64,000 nt of DNA from CAVUFH01 sp963740835 (GTDB lineage: Bacteria > Actinomycetota > Acidimicrobiia > IMCC26256 > PALSA-610). Below are positions 60,027 through 64,000 of the stretch, piece after piece. How positions within the stretch are numbered: the first letter of the stretch is position 1; every line of letters starts with the position of its first letter. The translations under genes and the position numbers were made by a program. The DNA is taken from positions 186,001-250,000 of the forward strand of contig CAVUFH010000001.1 of NCBI GenBank assembly GCA_963740835.1, read 5' to 3'. Under the pieces are notes generated by a model. It made no database searches. It saw only the letters and a list, made by a program, of their open reading frames with translations, and was not told the origin of the DNA.

Positions 60027-60123
60027 GCCCCACATGATTGCACCCGCATATTGCATCCGAGCGCGCCCAAGCGGGTCGCGATGCGTTCAGAAGTGGGTTC
60101 ACGGCAAACAGTAGGTTGACGCC

Positions 60124-61413
60124 GTGACGGACAACGGCTGGGTGAAGCGCGATGCCGCGGTGGTGTGGCACGGGTTCACCCAGATGGCGACGTACGCCGA
60201 CAACCATCCGATCATCGTCGAACGAGCCGAGGGTCACGAGCTGATCGGCGTCGACGGCAAGCGCTACCTGGACGCGATCTCGTCATTGTGGGTCACCACG
60301 CTCGGCCACTGCGTGCCCGAGCTCGACGATGCCGTGCGGCAGCAACTCGATCGCGGCGCCCACTCCACGATGTTGGGGAACGGCAACCGCGCCGTGGTCG
60401 AACTGTCGGAAGCGCTGGCGCGCGTCGTGCCCGTTGCCGACCCGCACTTCGTCTACGCGTCCGACGGTGCCGCCGCGGTCGAGCAGGCACTGAAGATCGC
60501 GTGGCAGTACTGGACGAACCGCGGCGAGACGCGATCGACGTACCTCGCGTTCGGCGGTGCGTACCACGGCGACACGATCGGTGCCTTGTCACTCGGCGAC
60601 AGTGGCTTCGGCACCGACATCTTCGATCCGCTGCGCTTCCCTGTGTTGCGCGCGCCGGAGTTCGCCGCACCCGACTGCTTCGACGTCGCGATCGCGATGG
60701 TCGAAGCACACGCCGACGAGCTGGCGGCGGTGATCGTCGAGCCGCTGGTACAAGGTGCGGCCGGCATGCAGCTCGCCGACCCGCACGGCCTCGCCGGGCT
60801 CGGTGCCGCGTGCCGCGCCCACGAAGTGCTGCTCATCTGCGACGAGGTCGCGACCGGGTTCGGCCGCACCGGCACCCTCTTCGCGTCCGAGCAGTGCGGC
60901 CTGGCTCCCGACCTGATGTGCCTCGGCAAGGGCATCACCGGCGGGTACCTCGCGATGTCGGCGACGGTCGCGAGCGGTCGCGTGTTCGACGCGTTCCTCG
61001 GCGCCGATCTCGGCCCGCGCACGCTGTACCACGGGCACTCGTACGGCGGGAACGCGCTCGCGGCGGCGGTCGCGCTGCGGCACCTCGAGCTGATCGAGGC
61101 GTGGGATGTCCTCGCGAACGTCCGTGAACGGTCCGCCGAGCTCGGCGCGCGGTTGCACGACCGCGTCGCGTCGAAGCCGGCCGTGCACGAGGTGCGGCTG
61201 TGCGGGCTCATGGGTGGCATCGAGCTCGCGCCACCGGGCGACGGACTCCGCTACGGGCGACGCGTTTCCGCGGCCGCCACCGAACGTGGTGTGCTCCTGC
61301 GGCCGCTCGGTGATGTCGTCGTGCTGATGCCGCCGCTCACGGTCACCTCGGCCGAGATCCATCGAATCGTCGACACACTCGCCCTTGCCATCGACGAGGT
61401 CGCGGCGTCGTGA
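60124..61413 (+). CDS. bioA: Adenosylmethionine--8-amino-7-oxononanoate transaminase
   Basis: 429 residues from GTG 60124. WHGFTQMATYADNHPIIVER is the BioA substrate-site N-terminus, FVYASDGAAAVEQALKIAWQ and FGGAYHGDTIGALSLGD bind PLP, LLICDEVATGFGRTGTLFAS holds the ring Asp, and LMCLGKGITGGYLAMSATV the Schiff-base Lys. It uses SAM as amino donor to make 7,8-diaminononanoate. It starts the bioA-bioF-bioD operon. The stop overlaps bioF (GTGA). Confidence 0.97.
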   Translation: MTDNGWVKRDAAVVWHGFTQMATYADNHPIIVERAEGHELIGVDGKRYLDAISSLWVTTLGHCVPELDDAVRQQLDRGAHSTMLGNGNRAVVELSEALARVVPVADPHFVYASDGAAAVEQALKIAWQYWTNRGETRSTYLAFGGAYHGDTIGALSLGDSGFGTDIFDPLRFPVLRAPEFAAPDCFDVAIAMVEAHADELAAVIVEPLVQGAAGMQLADPHGLAGLGAACRAHEVLLICDEVATGFGRTGTLFASEQCGLAPDLMCLGKGITGGYLAMSATVASGRVFDAFLGADLGPRTLYHGHSYGGNALAAAVALRHLELIEAWDVLANVRERSAELGARLHDRVASKPAVHEVRLCGLMGGIELAPPGDGLRYGRRVSAAATERGVLLRPLGDVVVLMPPLTVTSAEIHRIVDTLALAIDEVAAS

Positions 61414-62536
61414 CGTGGCAGGAGTGGGCGCACGGCGCACGCGCGATCCATCCGCGACACAGGCCGGTGGCGCGCGCCGCGCGATCTCGACGCGCGAGGT
61501 CCGGTGGGACGGCTCCCGGACGGCCGCGTCGTCGTCTCCTTCGCGTCGAACGACTACCTCGGCCTCACCGCGCACCCGCGTGTCGTCGCGGCTGCGCACG
61601 AAGCCCTCGATCGTTGGGGCGCGGGCGCGGGCTCGGCCCGGTTGATCGTCGGCTCGCGACCGGTCCACTCCCTGCTCGAAGCCGAGCTCGCGGCCTGGAA
61701 GCAAGCACCGCGTGCGGCGCTGTTCCCCACGGGCTTCGCGGCCAACCTCGGCGTGCTCACCGCGTTCGGTGCGCCCGACGTGCTCGTCTGCTCGGACGAG
61801 CTGAACCACGCGTCGATCATCGACGGCTGCCGGTTGAGCAGAGCGGACGTTGCGATCTTCCGCCACCGAGACCTCGATCATCTCGCCGCGCTGCTCGCCG
61901 GGCGCGGCGCTCGCCGCGCGATCATCGTGAGCGACACCGTGTTCTCGATGGACGGCGACGCGGCCGATCTCGATGCGCTCGTCGCCATCGGGGCGCGCAA
62001 CGACGCGCTGCTCGTGCTCGACGAGGCGCACGGAGTGCTCGGGCCCGCACTCGGCGCGCCACCCGACGCCGACATCCTGCGCGTCGGCACACTGTCGAAG
62101 ACGTTGGGATCCCTCGGCGGGTTCATCGCCGGGCCCGCGCGCGTACATCGAGCTCGTCGTGAACACCGCCCGTCCGTACATCTTCACGACCGCGCCGACC
62201 CCGGCCGACGCGGCCGCGGCGCGGGCCGCGCTCGCGGTGCTCTGCAGCCCTGAAGGCGTGCAGCTCGTTCATCGCCTACGCGCGCTCGTCGACCGATTGC
62301 GACCCGGCCACGCTTCACCGATCATCCCGTTCCTCTGTGGCGACGAAGGACGCGCACTCGCCGCGGCGGCCGCGCTCCTGGAACACGGCGTGCTCGTGCC
62401 CGCGATCCGGCCACCGACCGTCGCGCCCGGGAGTTCGCGGTTGCGCGTGACGCTGTCGGCCGCGCACACCGACGAACAGGTCGAGCAACTCGAGCACGCG
62501 CTCGCCGCGGCGTTCGGCTCGCTCCCGTCGCGGTGA
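61410..62536 (+). CDS. bioF: 8-amino-7-oxononanoate synthase, two frame shifts
   Basis: GTG 61410 gives TWQEWAHGARAI. After a shift near 61450 the frame reads DTGRWRAPRDLDARGPVGRL, SFASNDYLGLTAHPRVVAA, LFPTGFAANLGVL, DELNHASIIDGCRLSRADV, SDTVFSMDGDAADLDALVAI, LVLDEAHGVLG and VGTLSKTLGSLGGFIAGP (Schiff-base Lys). A second shift near 62140 gives YIELVVNTARPYIFTTAPTP to TGA 62536. The 1127-base span minus two extra bases equals 375 codons plus stop arithmetic, the usual BioF size. It condenses pimeloyl-ACP/CoA with alanine. Overlaps bioA and bioD by four bases each. Confidence 0.95.
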
Positions 62537-63150
62537 TCGTCCTCGTCGCCGGCACCGGTACCGATGTCGGCAAGACGTGGGTGACGGCAGCAACGGTCGG
62601 CGCGCTCCGCGCCCGCAACCGCTCGGTGCGCGCGCACAAACCGGCGCAGTCGTTCGCGCCCGAGGACACGTGCACCGACGCACACGTGCTCGCCGCGGCC
62701 ACCGGCCAACGGCCGGATGCGGTGTGTCCGCCCGCACGCTGGTTCCCGGTACCTATGGCGCCGCCCATGGCCGCCGCTGCGCTGGACCGACCGCAGTTCA
62801 CGATCGCCGACCTTGTCGCCGAATTGCCACCCGACGACGTCGACGTCGTGTTCGTGGAGAGCGCCGGCGGTGTGCGCTCCCCTCTCGCCGACGACGGCGA
62901 CACCGTGACCCTCGCCGACGCCTGCGCACCCGCGCGCGTGGTGCTCGTCGCCGACGCCGGACTGGGCACGATCAACGCGGTGCGGCTCGCGGCCGACGCG
63001 CTCGCGCGCCATCCCGTCGTCGTGCACCTCAATCGCTACGACCCCGCGACCGACCTGCACCGACGCAACCGCGACTGGCTGGTGCAACGCGAGTGCCTCG
63101 AGGTCGTCACCGACCCCGAGGCCCTCGCGAGCTTCCTCGTCGGCCGTTAA
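62533..63150 (+). CDS. bioD: ATP-dependent dethiobiotin synthetase
   Basis: 205 residues. IVLVAGTGTDVGKTWVTAAT is the BioD P-loop, VRAHKPAQSFAPEDTCTDAH the substrate segment, and VFVESAGGVRSPLADDGDTV the second loop. It carboxylates 7,8-diaminononanoate. GTG 62533 overlaps the bioF stop. The 3' end overlaps the convergent substrate-binding-protein gene by four bases. bioB is not in the window. Confidence 0.94.
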   Translation: MIVLVAGTGTDVGKTWVTAATVGALRARNRSVRAHKPAQSFAPEDTCTDAHVLAAATGQRPDAVCPPARWFPVPMAPPMAAAALDRPQFTIADLVAELPPDDVDVVFVESAGGVRSPLADDGDTVTLADACAPARVVLVADAGLGTINAVRLAADALARHPVVVHLNRYDPATDLHRRNRDWLVQRECLEVVTDPEALASFLVGR

Positions 63151-64000
63151 CCGTTGATCAGGTTGGGCGGCGTGATGCTCGCGGTCTTGCCGTCGAGCTT
63201 CTGCAGGTCGCCGAGCGTCTTGAAGTAGCCGCCGGCGGTCGTGTACTGCACGAGGTTGAACTCCTCGGCCAGGAACCAGTCGTCGGCGCCGACCGTCCAC
63301 TGCGCGGCCGGCAGCTGCAAGGCGACGCCCTTCGCCTGGGTGATCGTCCGCATCGCCTGCATCACCGCGAGTCGGTTCGGTTCCTTGACCTTGCCGAGCG
63401 CGTCCTCGAGCAACGCCGCGGTCGTCCAGCCGTACGCCACGATGCCGTTGCCGACGTCGGCTTCGGGCGCGTACTTGGGCACTTGCGCCTTGTACAAGGC
63501 CATGGCGTCGTTGTTCGCCCACTGCGGATCGTTCGGGTCCATCAACGGCGTGACGCTGAGGACGTCGTTGCCGTTGGCGCCGGCGATGGACATGAGCGTC
63601 TTCGAGGTGCACGTGCCCGACATGTACACGAGCGGCTTCCAGCTCGAGGAGCCGAGCTGGTTGAGCGCGGTCGGGCATGCGAGCAGCGTGGCACCCAGCA
63701 CGAAGACGTCCGCGTTGCTCGCGGCCAGCGCGGTCATCTGCGACGTCACGTCACCGGTCTCGGTGTCGTAGCTCTGCTCCGCCTTGATCGTGAGGTCGGT
63801 GCCCTTCACCAACGCCTTCAGCGTCTCCGAGTACGAGGCACCGAAGTCGTCGTTGGCCCGAAGGATCGCGATCGTCGCGTTCGGCTTGTTCGCTTTCAAG
63901 TACGTGACGAGTGCCTGCATCTCGTCGGGATACGGGACCAGCTCGGTGCCGATGAGCCACGGATAGTCGTGGTTGCCCCACTGCGGCGCACCCGACGCCG
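63147..64000 (-). CDS. ABC transporter substrate-binding protein (branched-chain amino acid type), 5' end outside window
   Basis: The visible 283 residues match the Peripla_BP_6 fold: ATIAILRANDDFGASYSETL, ADVFVLGATLLACPTALNQL, WKPLVYMSGTCTSKTLMSIA and VGNGIVAYGWTTAALLEDAL, ending FKTLGDLQKLDGKTASITPP. Such lipoproteins deliver amino acids, amides or aromatic acids to LivFGHM-type transporters. The signal peptide and N-terminus lie beyond base 64000. The ligand is unknown; a Cys pair (ACPT ... GTCTS) is of interest. Confidence 0.92.
   Translation of the reverse strand, partial: ASGAPQWGNHDYPWLIGTELVPYPDEMQALVTYLKANKPNATIAILRANDDFGASYSETLKALVKGTDLTIKAEQSYDTETGDVTSQMTALAASNADVFVLGATLLACPTALNQLGSSSWKPLVYMSGTCTSKTLMSIAGANGNDVLSVTPLMDPNDPQWANNDAMALYKAQVPKYAPEADVGNGIVAYGWTTAALLEDALGKVKEPNRLAVMQAMRTITQAKGVALQLPAAQWTVGADDWFLAEEFNLVQYTTAGGYFKTLGDLQKLDGKTASITPPNLING

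Noticed and set aside
60057..60123. Biotin operator (BirA or BioQ type) before bioA
   Set aside because: Only weak, imperfect inverted elements are present; no convincing palindrome of the expected length.

Overview
This 64 kb window is one high-GC, densely coded stretch of a bacterial chromosome. It is almost certainly from an actinobacterium. The best guess is a member of the Acidimicrobiia, although nothing in the window fixes the class. The evidence is very high GC with GC-rich third positions, many GTG starts, chains of genes joined by 1-4 base ATGA/GTGA/TGATG overlaps, a diaminopimelate-type lysine pathway, perfect actinobacterial SOS boxes, TetR and AraC regulators in lipid-type neighbourhoods, and a conserved block from ftsK to nrdJ in the order known from mycobacteria and relatives. 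No tRNA, rRNA, CRISPR array, prophage or complete insertion sequence was found.

Layout. 1-9.65 kb: an accessory metabolic region (partial PIG-L deacetylase, DUF2087 protein, enoyl-CoA hydratase, sugar epimerase/reductase, mycothiol-dependent-type protein, class III cyclase, amidohydrolase, alpha/beta hydrolase, nitronate monooxygenase, and an uncharacterised CrtC-like protein). 9.65-14.5 kb: a minus-strand run of a flavin monooxygenase, DksA/TraR protein, DinB protein, acetyltransferase, P-loop kinase, a redoxin with an in-frame TGA at its redox-active cysteine position, and a phytanoyl-CoA dioxygenase. 14.6-29.2 kb: a desaturase, a large secreted FG-GAP/repeat protein, small membrane proteins, oxidoreductases, a methyltransferase, an AraC regulator, an MMPL transporter, and a large BTAD/ATPase/TPR regulator. 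29.3-56 kb: the conserved core (nrdJ, nrdR, LysM protein, lexA, dapE/dapD/dapC, hflX, dapF, miaA, miaB, recA, thpR, cinA, pgsA, rimO, ftsK, rnj). 56-64 kb: a second desaturase with a TetR-type operator, a TetR-diiron protein operon, a second TetR with an acetyltransferase, the bioA-bioF-bioD operon, and a partial branched-chain-amino-acid-type substrate-binding protein.

How the genes work together. The core joins DNA damage control (LexA, RecA, a probable LysM division inhibitor and two SOS boxes), dNTP supply (B12-dependent NrdJ with NrdR and a candidate NrdR box), lysine/peptidoglycan precursor synthesis (DapC-D-E-F), tRNA and ribosomal protein modification (MiaA, MiaB, RimO), ribosome rescue/GTPase function (HflX), RNA decay (RNase J), phospholipid synthesis (PgsA) and chromosome segregation (FtsK).

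Two points matter most to a reader. First, the redoxin at 12535-13605 is a candidate selenoprotein: its only interruption is TGA where a redox Cys is expected, and a 13-bp-paired hairpin follows at the spacing expected for a bacterial SECIS. Second, at least eleven single-base frame shifts interrupt otherwise well-conserved genes, including nrdJ, miaA and bioF. In the long genes the length arithmetic is restored by one-base corrections, which points to consensus indel errors rather than gene decay, so these genes are annotated as whole genes with the shift sites stated.
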